Below, one piece after another: positions 36,331-46,753 of a stretch of 64,000 nt of DNA. The notes beneath the pieces were generated by a model. It saw only the letters and a list, made by a program, of their open reading frames with translations. It did no database searches and was not told the origin of the DNA. The stretch spans positions 1-64,000 of the forward strand of contig CAWJNK010000009.1 in assembly GCA_963844205.1 (NCBI GenBank). The letters are read 5' to 3'. Within the stretch, counting starts at the first letter, position 1, and the number at the start of each line of letters is the position of its first letter. Position numbers and translations under genes: made by a program. The stretch comes from DASSUW01 sp963844205 (GTDB taxonomy: Bacteria; Actinomycetota; Thermoleophilia; Solirubrobacterales; Solirubrobacteraceae).

Positions 36331-39300
36331 ATGGCTAACCCGGTCACGGCGCTGATCCGGTTCGGACGCAGGGTCTTCGATCGGATCGAGCAGACGGTCG
36401 ACCGGGTCGCCGACGACCCGCTCATCCAGCGCGCGCTCGAGTCCGACCTCGGGTTGCCGCCCGGCGCCCTGGACAAGGCCAAGGCCAAGCGTCCCGAGCT
36501 CACGGGCATCGACACCTACGTCAACGCTGCCGACCCGCACGCCGAGCAGCTCAAGCTCGCCTTCGACGGGATCAAGGCGTACGTCAAGTTCTGGACGACG
36601 GTCTTCCAGGCGGCGAAGACCGAGGACCCGGCCGTGGTCGTCGACGAGGCGCTGTATCGGCTGCTCCAGACCGCTACCGTCGACGTGGTCCGCTTCGACT
36701 ACCCGACGGCCTACGCGGTGCTGCGGCTGCTGCGCGTCATCGAGCAGGACATCCGGCTGACGGCGGAGGACCTGCTCGCGCCCGAGGCCGCCGCCAACGT
36801 CTTCACCGACGACTGGTTCGAGGGCTGGAAGGAGTCGTTCGAGTCCGCGTACATGCGACTGCGGCTCGATCAGGACGCCGCCATCCTCGACGACCACGCG
36901 GCCCGTACCACCCCGCAACGGCAGGTGGGGTTCGACGTCTTCTGGCGCTCGGACCTCGCCCTGCTGCTCCCGAGTCTCGTCGCGCTGATCGCCAAGAAGA
37001 AGCTCGAGAAGGCGACGAACCTCACGCTCGACGTGTATTACGGCTGGGAACTTCCACCGCGCCCGCCGCCGGGCCCGTGCGCGCCGCCGGGCCCGATCGC
37101 CCCGATCGCCGAGCACATCGCCACCCGCGGCTCGACCGTGCGGATCGCCGTGCCCGCCGAGACGCCGGAGACGACGTCGGCGACGCTGACCCAGTTCCTG
37201 TTCAAGGAGGTCGACGGACGCATCGGCTGGTGGCTCTCGCTGCGCGGCGCGGTCACGTTCGCCGGCCTCACCGAGTCCCGCGAGCGCCCGCTCAAGGTCA
37301 GCGGGACGGTCGACGCGCGCGACGGGCTCGATCTCATCGTGCGCTTCTCGGGCGCCGACCGGCTCTCGGTGGCCGAGAACCCCACGGGAGCCATGCGTAC
37401 CAAGGTCGAGCCGGCCGAGTCGGCCGTGCGCGGCCCGGCGTTCTTCATCCCCGGCGAGACCGGCACGCGGGTCGAGGTCGGCGACTTCTCGTTCTCGATC
37501 GACGTCTCGGCCGACGGGCTGAAGGTCCGCGCATCGGCACGCAAGAGCGCGTTCGTGCTCGAGCCGTCCGACGCCGACTCGTTCGTCGGCAAGGCCCTGA
37601 AATCGAAGGCCACGCGGATCGACTTCGACATCGGGGCGACGGTCGACGACAAGAGCGGGTTCTACCTGGACGGCGGCGGCCGGCTCGCGATGACGATCCC
37701 CGTGGGAGGCTCGATCCTGCGATCGCTACAGCTCTCGCTCGGGCGCGAAAGCTCGGCGACCGGGTCCGAAGCGCAGTTCGAGGCCGTGGCCAGCCTGCGC
37801 TTCCCCCTCGGCTTCATGGTCGTCAGCGTGGAGCAGATCGGCGTCACGTTCGGGATCGGGTCCGACCGCGACGCCGCGCCCGAGGACGCGCTCGAGCTGC
37901 TGGGTCCGCTGCTCTACCTGCGCGAGATCGGGTTCCGGCACCCGAGCGGTGTCGGACTGCTGGTCGACGCCTGCGGCGTGACCGGCGGCGGCTTCCTGTT
38001 CCACGACGCGGACAAGGAGCAGTACGCGGGCGTCGTCCAGCTCCAGCTCTGCGAGCGCCTGTCACTGACGGCGATCGGCCTGGTCACGACGCGCATGCCC
38101 GACGGCACGCGCGAGTTCTCGATGATGCTCATCGCGTCGGTCGAGTTCGCCCCGCCGCTCGGCCCGATCCTGTGGGTGAGCCTCGTGGGGGTCGGCGTCC
38201 TGATCGGGATCAACCGCACGCTCGACGCGGACGCGCTGCGCGAGGGGCTCCGGAACCGGGTGCTCGACGACATCCTGTTCCCGCCCGACCCGGTCGCCAA
38301 CGCGGCTCGGGTCGTGAACTCGGTCGGCAGCGTGTTCCCGCCGGCCGCCGACCAGCACGTGGTCGGCATCTCGGTCAAGCTCGGCGTCGGGTCGCCGCCA
38401 TGGCTGTTCGCCGAGCTCGCGCTGGTGTACGACTTCGGCGAGACCCGCCGGCTGGCGCTGATGGGTCAGGTCCATGCCGCGCTGCCCCGCGGTGTGCCCA
38501 CGAAGATCCTCGAGCTGCACGTCGACGGCGCCGGGATCTGGGACCTCGAGCGCGACGAGTTCTCGCTCGACCTGCGCATCTACGACTCGCGGCTGGCCTT
38601 CGCCACGTTCGGCGGCGACATGGCGATCCGCCGGCACGACCGCGAGAACGAGAAGTACGTGCTGATCTCGGCCGGCGGCTACCACCCCGAGTTCCCGGTC
38701 CCGCCCGCCTTCCCGAAGCTCGACAAGGTGAGGATCAGCCTCGTCGACACCGACCACGTGAAGCTGTCGCTCACCGGCTACCTCGCGTTCACGCCCAACA
38801 CCAAGCAGTTCGGCGCCAAGGTCGAGTTCGTGGTCCAAGGCGGCGGCGTCAGCTTCGAAGCGACGCTCAGCTTCGACGCGCTGTTCACCGACGACGTCGG
38901 CTGGGTCGTCGACTTCGACGTCGAGATCAAGATCAAGTTCAAGGGCACGACGTTCGGCGGCATCGACGTCTACGGCCGCCTCAGCGGTTCGGAGCCCAAG
39001 CGCGTCGTCGCCGAGTTCTCGATCGACCTCTTCCTGACCTCGATCGGCTGGACGTACGAGAAGACCTTCGGCAGCGACCCTCCGCCGTCCGCGCTGGACC
39101 CGGTCGACCCGCTGCCGCCGCTCGTCGCGGCGCTGACGGACCCGCTGAGCTGGACCGCGAACCTCCCGCGGCCCGAGCGGGCGCTCGTGACGCTCCGCAA
39201 ACGGGCCGGCGGCGGCGAGGTGCTCCTGCATCCGCTCGGAGCGCTCGAGGTCCGCCAGACGATCGTGCCCCTGGCCATCCGTGTCGAGCGCTTCGGCGGC

Positions 39301-39846
39301 ACGCCGCTGCCGGCGGCGCAGCGCTTCGACATCACGCACGTCGCCGTCGGGGGCCAGCCGGTCGCGGCTCCGCGATCGGTGGACGACGTCTTCGCCGCCG
39401 GCGACTTCCTCGAGCTGAGCGACCACGAGCGGCTCGCCCGGCCGTCGTTCGAGGCGATGAAGGCGGGGGTCGCCGTGCAGCCGGCGGGGTTCGCGTCCGG
39501 CGACCCCGTCGCCTCCGAGATGGACTTCGACGACGTGATCGTCGGCGCCGGCGGCGCCTCCGTCCGGCCGGCCACCAAGGGCACGATCACCGGGGCGGCG
39601 GCCGCGCTCGCCGCCGTGTTTGGGCCGGCGGCCCGCTCCCCGCTCCGCTCCACCGGCGCCGGCCGCTTCGCGGCCCCGGCGCTCGGCGTCGAACTGCGGC
39701 GCCAGACCTACGTCGTCGCGAGCGTCGACGACCTCACGCCGGCCGAGGGCACCCCGGTCGGGTCGTATACCGCCGCTACGCAGGCGCTCGCCGGCCGCCG
39801 CGGCCTCCAGGTGGTCGCCGCGTTCCACACGGAGGCGCCCGCGTGA
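36331..39846 (+). CDS. DUF6603-type large beta-rich protein
   Basis: A 1171-residue protein, second in the operon. The N-terminal third is helical (about 1-230); a Pro-rich linker, P-P-R-P-P-P-G-P, lies near 240. The rest is a run of beta strands with alternating Gly and hydrophobics. The segment near 620-720 (L-V-G-V-G-V-L-I-G-I-N-R-T-L-D-A-D-A-L-R, then D-D-I-L-F-P-P-D-P-V-A-N-A) matches my recollection of the DUF6603 family. No signal peptide or membrane helix. Function unknown in the literature I know. The stop overlaps the next start (GTGA). Confidence 0.7.
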   Translation: MANPVTALIRFGRRVFDRIEQTVDRVADDPLIQRALESDLGLPPGALDKAKAKRPELTGIDTYVNAADPHAEQLKLAFDGIKAYVKFWTTVFQAAKTEDPAVVVDEALYRLLQTATVDVVRFDYPTAYAVLRLLRVIEQDIRLTAEDLLAPEAAANVFTDDWFEGWKESFESAYMRLRLDQDAAILDDHAARTTPQRQVGFDVFWRSDLALLLPSLVALIAKKKLEKATNLTLDVYYGWELPPRPPPGPCAPPGPIAPIAEHIATRGSTVRIAVPAETPETTSATLTQFLFKEVDGRIGWWLSLRGAVTFAGLTESRERPLKVSGTVDARDGLDLIVRFSGADRLSVAENPTGAMRTKVEPAESAVRGPAFFIPGETGTRVEVGDFSFSIDVSADGLKVRASARKSAFVLEPSDADSFVGKALKSKATRIDFDIGATVDDKSGFYLDGGGRLAMTIPVGGSILRSLQLSLGRESSATGSEAQFEAVASLRFPLGFMVVSVEQIGVTFGIGSDRDAAPEDALELLGPLLYLREIGFRHPSGVGLLVDACGVTGGGFLFHDADKEQYAGVVQLQLCERLSLTAIGLVTTRMPDGTREFSMMLIASVEFAPPLGPILWVSLVGVGVLIGINRTLDADALREGLRNRVLDDILFPPDPVANAARVVNSVGSVFPPAADQHVVGISVKLGVGSPPWLFAELALVYDFGETRRLALMGQVHAALPRGVPTKILELHVDGAGIWDLERDEFSLDLRIYDSRLAFATFGGDMAIRRHDRENEKYVLISAGGYHPEFPVPPAFPKLDKVRISLVDTDHVKLSLTGYLAFTPNTKQFGAKVEFVVQGGGVSFEATLSFDALFTDDVGWVVDFDVEIKIKFKGTTFGGIDVYGRLSGSEPKRVVAEFSIDLFLTSIGWTYEKTFGSDPPPSALDPVDPLPPLVAALTDPLSWTANLPRPERALVTLRKRAGGGEVLLHPLGALEVRQTIVPLAIRVERFGGTPLPAAQRFDITHVAVGGQPVAAPRSVDDVFAAGDFLELSDHERLARPSFEAMKAGVAVQPAGFASGDPVASEMDFDDVIVGAGGASVRPATKGTITGAAAALAAVFGPAARSPLRSTGAGRFAAPALGVELRRQTYVVASVDDLTPAEGTPVGSYTAATQALAGRRGLQVVAAFHTEAPA

Positions 39847-42422
39847 GCGCGGGCTACCAGTACCTCCCGTGGGTGCGCGAGGGCGCCGCGAACGCGTACC
39901 GGAACGCGGACGCCCTCAAGCCGGTGCTGTCGGCGCCGGGCGGCAAGCCACCGACCGCGCTGCCGGTCGCCCTGAAGGTCAACGACACGCAGTCCGCCAC
40001 CGTGTCCCTGCGCCTCTACGGCCCCGGCGACGTCACCGGGATCGACCTGCGCGCCATCATCCGCGTCGATCCGCCGCCGCGATCGGCCGACGTCGAGCCG
40101 AACTACCTCGCGTCGATCGAGTTCGACACGCCCGACTTCCCGTGGATGTTCACGCCTGCGGCCGCGGGCACGAACGCGCGCCTGCGCCCGTGGCTCTGCC
40201 TCGTGGCGCCGCGGCGCCTGGGCGCCGTGAGCGTGCGCCGTTCGCCCGACGCGCCGCTGCCGGTCCTCTCGACGCCGGTCGCCGAGCTGCCCGAGCTCGC
40301 GGAATCGTGGGTGTGGGTGCACGCCCAGGTTGTCCAGGTCGAGGAGGGCGAGCCCGTCGCCGAGATCCTCGCCTCGCAGCCGAGCCGGAACCTGTCGCGC
40401 CTGCTGTGCCCGCGCCGGCTCGAGCCCGAGACGGCGTACCTCGCGTGCCTGGTCCCCGCGTTCGAGGCCGGCCGCAAGGCGGGCCTCGGACTCGCCGTCA
40501 CCGACGCGGACGAGAATCAGCTCGCCCCCGCGTGGACCGCGTCCCAGGAGCACGTGCAGCTCCCCGTCTACCACACGTGGGAGTTCTCGACCGGCATCGG
40601 CGGCGACTTCGAGAGCCTCGCCCGCCGCCTCACCGGTCGCCGGCTCGACGCGAGCGTCGGGCGTCGCCCACTGCGGGTCGGCGTCCAGCCCTTCGGCCTG
40701 CCCGACCTCGGCGTGCGCGAGTACGCAGGCCCGTTGCTCGCGCCGTCGGACCAGATGCCCGAGCCGCTCGATCCCGTCTTCCGGCGCAAGCTGCGCGACC
40801 TGCTGAACCTCAGCCAGCAGCCAGTGGTGACCCCGCCGGTGTACGGAAGCTGGCAGGCGGCGCAACCGGCCGTGCCCGCCGACGACGCTCCGCCCGCGTG
40901 GCTGCGCGACCTGAACCTCGACCCGTCGGTCCGGGCCGCCGCCGGGCTCGGCGTGACCGTGGTCATGCAGCGCCAGGAGCAGCTCGTGGCGTCGGCGTGG
41001 AAGCAACTCGGCGACGGACTCCAGGTCAGCCGGCTCGAACGGCGAGCCGATATCGCGGTCGCCGTGCTCGGCTCGGTGGTCCGCCGGCGCGTCGCGGTGA
41101 TGGAGCCCGGCCGCATGCTCCAGTTCCTCGGCCCCGCCCAGAAGCGCCTGCGCGCGTCGCCGGCCACGCTCGAGGCGCACGTGGCACGCGGCGGGCTGCC
41201 GCGGGCATTCAGCTCGGCGCCGTTCCGCCGCACGTTGCGCCCGGCCGGCACACTCTCGCGCCGCCGCTCGCCCGGCAAGCCGCAGCTGCAGACGGTGGCC
41301 GACACGGTCGCGGCCAGCGTGCCGGCCGCGGGCCTGCCGCCGGCGCTCAAGGGCCTCGTGACCGCGCAGATCATGCAGGCGCAGCTCGATCGGGCGTTCG
41401 ACTTCCACACCCCGGCGCAGAAGCGCTATCGCGACGCCACGAGGGCGCTGCGCGACTACACCCAGGCGTTCCTGACCCTCCCGCAGGCAGCCGCGCGCCC
41501 GCCGTTCCTGCTCAGCGCGTCGCTGAAGGCCGACCTCGTGGCGGCCGTCGACCCGCGGCGGACGGTCAGGCGGCGCTTCGAGGCGCGCGTGACCGGCCCG
41601 ACGGGTCCGGCGCTCGCGCGCCCGTCGTTCCCGCAGCCGATGTACGAGACGCTGCGCGACCTCTCAACCGAGCTGCTGCTGCCGGGCGCCGCGAAGATCG
41701 AGGCCGACACCGTCACGCTGCTCGAGAGCAACCCGCGCTTCATCGAGGCATTCATGCTCGGGCTCAACCACGAGTTGGCCTCTGAGCTGCTGTGGCGCGA
41801 GTTCCCCGGCGACGTCCGGCACACCTACTTCCGCGCGTTCTGGGACACGCGCGGGACGTCGCCGCCCCTCGGCCAGCTCCCGCCGATCGACGCCTGGGAC
41901 CCCGCGGCCGCGCTCGGCACGAGCTTCGCGCGCGGCGAGGAGCAGCTCGTCCTACTCATCCGGGGCGAGCTGCTCCAGCGCTATCCCGACGCGCTGATCT
42001 CGGCCGTCAAGGCCAAGACGCTCAACGCGCTCGGCGCCGAACAGCGCTTCCCGCTCTTCCGCGGCCGGATCGAGCCGGACATCACGTTCCTCGGCTTCGA
42101 CCTCAGCGAGGAGCAGGCGCGCGGGCCTGGCAACGAAAAGGGCTGGTTCTTCGTCATCCAGGAGCAGCCAACCGCGCCGCGCTTCGGGCTCGACGAGGCA
42201 CGCACCGGCTCGCTCGCGACCTGGAACGACCTCGCGTGGAGCGACATGAAGACGCCGCCCGGCGCCTACGCCAGGGCGGCCGACCTCAAGGTGCCCACCG
42301 CCCAGCGCCCGGCCGGTCCAACCTGGGCGTTCAACGGCGCCCACATGGCGGCGATCCTCCGCCAGCGGCCCGTCCGGCTCGCGTTCCACGCGCGCGTCCT
42401 GCTCCCGCCCGCCGAAGCATGA
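39843..42422 (+). CDS. Large protein of unknown function, operon gene 3
   Basis: An 859-residue protein starting at GTG 39843, four bases inside the previous gene. No family recognised with certainty. Visible features: a beta-rich N-terminal region (about 1-150, with V-A-L-K-V-N-D and V-S-L-R-L-Y-G-P), a motif L-R-V-G-V-Q-P-F-G-L-P near residue 277, a basic Arg/Pro-rich segment near 440-480, and a C-terminal helical/beta region with E-L-L-W-R-E-F-P-G-D near 650. The R-x-G-x-Q-P-[FY]-G-L motif recurs in the next protein, so the two may share a domain. No signal peptide, no transmembrane helix. Ends with an ATGA overlap. Confidence 0.8.
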   Translation: MSAGYQYLPWVREGAANAYRNADALKPVLSAPGGKPPTALPVALKVNDTQSATVSLRLYGPGDVTGIDLRAIIRVDPPPRSADVEPNYLASIEFDTPDFPWMFTPAAAGTNARLRPWLCLVAPRRLGAVSVRRSPDAPLPVLSTPVAELPELAESWVWVHAQVVQVEEGEPVAEILASQPSRNLSRLLCPRRLEPETAYLACLVPAFEAGRKAGLGLAVTDADENQLAPAWTASQEHVQLPVYHTWEFSTGIGGDFESLARRLTGRRLDASVGRRPLRVGVQPFGLPDLGVREYAGPLLAPSDQMPEPLDPVFRRKLRDLLNLSQQPVVTPPVYGSWQAAQPAVPADDAPPAWLRDLNLDPSVRAAAGLGVTVVMQRQEQLVASAWKQLGDGLQVSRLERRADIAVAVLGSVVRRRVAVMEPGRMLQFLGPAQKRLRASPATLEAHVARGGLPRAFSSAPFRRTLRPAGTLSRRRSPGKPQLQTVADTVAASVPAAGLPPALKGLVTAQIMQAQLDRAFDFHTPAQKRYRDATRALRDYTQAFLTLPQAAARPPFLLSASLKADLVAAVDPRRTVRRRFEARVTGPTGPALARPSFPQPMYETLRDLSTELLLPGAAKIEADTVTLLESNPRFIEAFMLGLNHELASELLWREFPGDVRHTYFRAFWDTRGTSPPLGQLPPIDAWDPAAALGTSFARGEEQLVLLIRGELLQRYPDALISAVKAKTLNALGAEQRFPLFRGRIEPDITFLGFDLSEEQARGPGNEKGWFFVIQEQPTAPRFGLDEARTGSLATWNDLAWSDMKTPPGAYARAADLKVPTAQRPAGPTWAFNGAHMAAILRQRPVRLAFHARVLLPPAEA

Positions 42423-45400
42423 AGACGCTCGAAGAGATCCGGGCGCTGCTCGGGCCGCCGCCCGCGGCGACCGTCCCGGTCGTCCTGCTGCCGGTGCAGG
42501 TCCAGACGCGCTACGTGAGGCGCGAGGGACAGACCGAGCTGCTCGTGCGCGTCTATCCGGACGAGGTGCACTTGGACAGTCACCAGGAGGAGCTCACGCC
42601 CGCCGAGGCGCGCTGGGCCCGCCGGTACTGGGAGCTGATCTGGCCGATCCCCGCCGACGCCGCGGCCCAGCAGCGCGCGTGGGAGGCGCTCGCCAGGCGC
42701 TTCGGGATCAGGCGCGCCGCCTGGGTCGCCCGCCGCATGACGCCCGGCAACCTCGACGCGCGGCCCGCGGCGGCGCCCGCCTTCCCCGATCCGGGGCCCG
42801 CGCGCGACGAGGAGCGGCTGGATCCCGCCCTGGCGCGAGCGCTGCCGGACCGCTGGATAGTGGCCGGCTACCGCGCCGGCCGGCGCGTGTTGCTGGAGGC
42901 CGGCGCCCCGATCCCCGAGCCGCTGCTGGTGGGCTTCGGCTCCGACGGGGACGAGGGCATGCGCTGGATGCTGGAGTTCGAGGCGGCCGAGCAGGTCGGG
43001 ATGGGCATCCGCGTCGCGCTCCCGCCCGCTCCGACGCTGCAGCGTTTCGACGTGCTGCTCGTCCTCGGCCTCAAGGGAGGGCTGCCGCCCGACGCGGGCG
43101 CGGCGCAGCTCGAGACGCTGCTCGACGGCCACCACTACACGCGCGGCGTCGCGTTCGTCCCACCCGGGACGCCGACCAACAACACGGCCGACGCGCCGGC
43201 CGGGTTCACGCGGGCGGACAGCGGGCCCGGCCTGAGGTTCGGCGTCGAGGTCCGCCCGCCGCCCCTCGCAGCGGCGTCGGACGGCGCGAACACGGCACGG
43301 CTGCTGGGCATCCGGCGCGAGCTGTTAGCCGCCGTCGACGGCGCCTCCGCCATCGAGGACGTGAACGCGCGCCACATGAACACCGCCCTGTGGCCTGCCA
43401 CCGGCGGCTACTACCTCGAGCAGATGCTGGGAGACGGGGCCGGGTTCACGCAGCAGGAGCGCGACGACGCCCGCCGCTTCTTCATCGAGTCGGTGCGCGG
43501 GCAGGGACCGCTGCCGACGCTGCGGATCGGCCGTCAGCCGTACGGTCTGCTCCCGGCGATCGCGCTCGATCGCGTGGCGGACCCCGGCCGCTTCGTCCAG
43601 GCCCTGCGCGTGCTGCGCGCTGCGTTCCGCTCGGCCCTGCCGCGCGCGCCACGGCTCCGCCCCGGCGCCCAGGACGACCAGAGCCTGGTCGACGTCCTGC
43701 GCATGGAGCCGGTGTCGATCGGGCACCGCGCGCGGCTCGCTTTCGACCGGCGGTTCTTCGCGCCGGGCGACCTCGTCCCCGGCAGCATCCACCCCGACCT
43801 CGTCCCCCACGACACGCAGCTGCGCCAGCGGCTCGCGCAGCTCGCCGACGAGGGCAGCGTGAGCCCGGGACGGCTCGCGGCCGTGATCCCGGGGGTCAAC
43901 TCGCGCCGGCTCGGCGCTGCACTGGTACAGCCCGACGCCGCGCCGGGAACGCGGCTCGAGCCCAACTACGTCGGCTTCCTGCGCACGGCCACGTTCGACG
44001 AGGTGCTGGCCGCCCGCGCGCCGGACACGCTGCTGTTCCGGCTGCTGCGGCACTCGGTCCTCGTCGCGCAGGCCGGCGTCGGCTACCGCATCCTGGCGCG
44101 CCGTGGGCTGGTGCCCGACGAGCCCTACCGCGAGCCTGTGCTGATCGACATCGCGGGCCCGCTCCAGCCCACGCCCAGCCTCACCCTGTCGCGCGCGCTC
44201 GACCGCGACGGGGCCCTGCGCGCTCAGATCCACGCGGTCAAGGCGGCGCAGGAGCCCGAGGCCGCGGTCCTCGATCAGCTCCGCGCGAGCCTCAAGCACC
44301 TCGAAGGCCTTCCGGTGGACGTGCTCGCGCGCCACCTCGCGGGCAGCCTGGACCTCTTCTCGCACCGGCTCGACGCCTGGGTCACGGCGCTGGCCACCCG
44401 TCGGCTGAGCGAGCTGCGGCGCCAGCGTCCGCGCGGCGCGCTGCTCGGAGGCTACGGCTGGCTCGAGCAGGTCGCTCCGGAGCCCAAGCCGACCGTCGCC
44501 GCGCCGCCCCCGGAGGTCGGGGAGCGGCCGCTGTTCGAGGCGCGCGAACGCGGCGGGTACATCCACGCCCCGTCGATGTCACACGCGTCGGCGGCGGCCG
44601 TGCTGCGCAGCGGCTACCTCGCCGACACCGGCGAGGATGACGCCCGCCCGTTCGCGATCGACCTGCGCTCGCGGCGAGTGCGCGCGGCGCAGTGGCTGCT
44701 CGACGGCGTGCGGGCGGGCCACGCACTCGGCGCGCTGCTCGGCCACCGGTTCGAGCGGCGGCTCCACGACGTGGCGCTGGATCGGTTCCTCCCCGGCGTC
44801 CGCAGGGTGTCGCTGCTCGCCACGGCCTACGAGGCCGACGACCGGATCCGAGCGGCGCAGACGCCGGTCGAGATGAAGGTCGCGCGCACCGCGCTGCATC
44901 GCGCGCTCGCCGCGCTGCGCGAGCGTTACGGCTGGCCGCAGTCGGCCGGGCTGCCCGAGATGGAGCGGCTCGCCGAAAGGCACGTCGCCGACGGTCTGGA
45001 GCTCGTCGAGCGCTTCCGGGCGGGGACGCTGCCGTTCGCCCGGATCGCCCTCAGCCTGGCGACGAGCGTCCCGACCGGGCCGCGGCGCGACCTCGAGCGC
45101 GAGCTCCGCGGCCTCGACGAGATCGTCGACGCGCTGGCCGACGCGCTCACCGCCGAGAGCGTCTTCCAGCTCGTCCGCGGCAACCCGGCGCGCGCCGCCG
45201 CGACCGTCGACGCGATCGCCGACGGCGAGATCCAGCCGCCCGAGCTGGAGATCGCCGAGACGCCGCGCACCGGCACGCAGCTCACCCACCGGCTGACCGT
45301 GCTGCTGAGCGGGCCGGCCGCGCTGCCCGCCGCCGGCCTCCGCGAGGCGCGCCGGGCCGCCGAGCCGGCGCTCGACGAGTGGCTGGCACAGATGCTCGGC

Positions 45401-46750
45401 GACCTGCGCAACGTGCGCTTCGGCGCCGAGTTCCACGACGGCGAGGGCGCCGTCTTGCTCACCCGCGGCGACCTGCGCCTTAGCCTCCTGCCCTGCTCGC
45501 ACGCGGATGCCCTCTACCTCGGCGACGACCTCCGCGCTCTGATCGAGCACCAGGTCCTGCGCACCGCGCCGGCCGCCGTGCCTGCCGGCGCGTACGTGCG
45601 CCTGCTCGGAGAGCGGACGCCGTCCCTGCCGCGCACCCACCTCTCGCTCGACGAGTTCCTCGAGCTGCTGCGGGCGTTCCGCGAGGCCACCCTCGCGGCT
45701 CGCGGCGTCGACGCGCGCGACCTGGCGCCGGCCGCCGGCGAGGTGGCGCCGGCCGTCGACGCGAAGGACATGAAGGCACGCGCGGACGCCGCCAAGCAGG
45801 CGCTGCGGCGGGCGGTCGGCGCGCTCGCGGCAGCCGGCGCGCCCGACGATCTGCGCGACCGGCTCGTCGACGTGGCGTTCCTCGGCATCCCCGGCGCCGT
45901 GCCGGTCAACGCGCGCGGGACGGACCCGGCAGAGCTCGCGGCGCAGGCGCGAGCGGTCGCGCAGGCGGCCGGCGCGCGGCTGGAGCGGCTGGCCGAGCTG
46001 GAGGCCGGCTTCGACCGCCCGGCCGCGGACGTCGAGCAGCGCGTGGCCCACGACCAGGAGCGGCTGCGGGTGCTGTTCGGAGCCTCGTTCCGCGCGCTGC
46101 CGCTCGTCCGCCCGTCCAACGCGGCCGACCTCGCGTCGGCGTTCCGGCGGTCGACCGCCGTGCAGGGCGGGGATCCGCTCCAGGCGCTCTCCTGGCTGCT
46201 CGGGGCCGGCCGCGTGCGCCCCGGCGCGTCACGGCTGGCGACCGCCCTCACCTACGCGAGCGCCGTGGGGCGCGCCGCGGCGCTCGAGCTGCGCGTCGCC
46301 CAGCTCCCGTCCATGGCCGGCGAGCGCTGGGTCGCGCTCCCGGACCCGCCCGGCGGCGCGTTCCCGGCGGGCAGGCTGTCGCTCGTCGCCCATCTGCCGC
46401 GCGCGTTCAAGGCCGACGTGCCGCTCGCCGGGCTGGTCATCGACGACTGGGTCGAAGTGGTGCCGAGCGCCGAGGTGACCACCGGCGTGGCCTTCCACTG
46501 CGAGAGCCCAGGGGCGCGCCCGCCGCAGGCCGTCCTGCTCGCGGTCCCGCCGCCGGCGTCCGCGCAGTGGGACGTCGAGACGCTCGAGGCCACCTTGCTG
46601 GAGACGCTCGAGCTGGCCCGGCTGCGCGCGCTCGACCCGCTCGCCCTCGGGAGCGACCCGCTGCTCCAGCGAGCGCTGCCGGCCACGTACCTGAGCATGA
46701 ACGTGGCCGGCGACACCGTGTCCACCGACTTCCTGGCCGCGCCGGGGTAG
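42419..46750 (+). CDS. Very large protein of unknown function, operon gene 4
   Basis: A 1443-residue protein. N-terminal L-E-E-I-R-A-L-L-G-P-P-P is followed by V-V-L-L-P-V-Q-V-Q-T-R-Y near residue 22, a conserved-looking strand. The motif L-R-I-G-R-Q-P-Y-G-L-L-P lies near residue 365 and parallels the one in gene 3. The middle (about 620-1000) is mainly helical with many Arg/Ala heptads; a further helical stretch with A-A-G-E-V-A-P-A follows near 1100. No catalytic motif, signal peptide or membrane segment is apparent. Size and helical repeats suggest a structural or scaffold role; that is inference only. Three bases separate it from gene 5. Confidence 0.8.
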   Translation: MKTLEEIRALLGPPPAATVPVVLLPVQVQTRYVRREGQTELLVRVYPDEVHLDSHQEELTPAEARWARRYWELIWPIPADAAAQQRAWEALARRFGIRRAAWVARRMTPGNLDARPAAAPAFPDPGPARDEERLDPALARALPDRWIVAGYRAGRRVLLEAGAPIPEPLLVGFGSDGDEGMRWMLEFEAAEQVGMGIRVALPPAPTLQRFDVLLVLGLKGGLPPDAGAAQLETLLDGHHYTRGVAFVPPGTPTNNTADAPAGFTRADSGPGLRFGVEVRPPPLAAASDGANTARLLGIRRELLAAVDGASAIEDVNARHMNTALWPATGGYYLEQMLGDGAGFTQQERDDARRFFIESVRGQGPLPTLRIGRQPYGLLPAIALDRVADPGRFVQALRVLRAAFRSALPRAPRLRPGAQDDQSLVDVLRMEPVSIGHRARLAFDRRFFAPGDLVPGSIHPDLVPHDTQLRQRLAQLADEGSVSPGRLAAVIPGVNSRRLGAALVQPDAAPGTRLEPNYVGFLRTATFDEVLAARAPDTLLFRLLRHSVLVAQAGVGYRILARRGLVPDEPYREPVLIDIAGPLQPTPSLTLSRALDRDGALRAQIHAVKAAQEPEAAVLDQLRASLKHLEGLPVDVLARHLAGSLDLFSHRLDAWVTALATRRLSELRRQRPRGALLGGYGWLEQVAPEPKPTVAAPPPEVGERPLFEARERGGYIHAPSMSHASAAAVLRSGYLADTGEDDARPFAIDLRSRRVRAAQWLLDGVRAGHALGALLGHRFERRLHDVALDRFLPGVRRVSLLATAYEADDRIRAAQTPVEMKVARTALHRALAALRERYGWPQSAGLPEMERLAERHVADGLELVERFRAGTLPFARIALSLATSVPTGPRRDLERELRGLDEIVDALADALTAESVFQLVRGNPARAAATVDAIADGEIQPPELEIAETPRTGTQLTHRLTVLLSGPAALPAAGLREARRAAEPALDEWLAQMLGDLRNVRFGAEFHDGEGAVLLTRGDLRLSLLPCSHADALYLGDDLRALIEHQVLRTAPAAVPAGAYVRLLGERTPSLPRTHLSLDEFLELLRAFREATLAARGVDARDLAPAAGEVAPAVDAKDMKARADAAKQALRRAVGALAAAGAPDDLRDRLVDVAFLGIPGAVPVNARGTDPAELAAQARAVAQAAGARLERLAELEAGFDRPAADVEQRVAHDQERLRVLFGASFRALPLVRPSNAADLASAFRRSTAVQGGDPLQALSWLLGAGRVRPGASRLATALTYASAVGRAAALELRVAQLPSMAGERWVALPDPPGGAFPAGRLSLVAHLPRAFKADVPLAGLVIDDWVEVVPSAEVTTGVAFHCESPGARPPQAVLLAVPPPASAQWDVETLEATLLETLELARLRALDPLALGSDPLLQRALPATYLSMNVAGDTVSTDFLAAPG

Positions 46751-46753
46751 GTC

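Noticed and set aside
38062..39828. Long minus-strand frames under operon genes 2-5 (also 39708-41408, 43325-44566, 44579-46051, 46229-48187)
   Set aside because: Shadow composition, no motifs, and incompatible with the continuous coupled plus-strand genes.
37077..42422. A 1781-codon reading of the plus strand spanning operon genes 2 and 3
   Set aside because: The first 920 codons are an out-of-frame shadow of the DUF6603 gene; the real gene 3 begins at GTG 39843.
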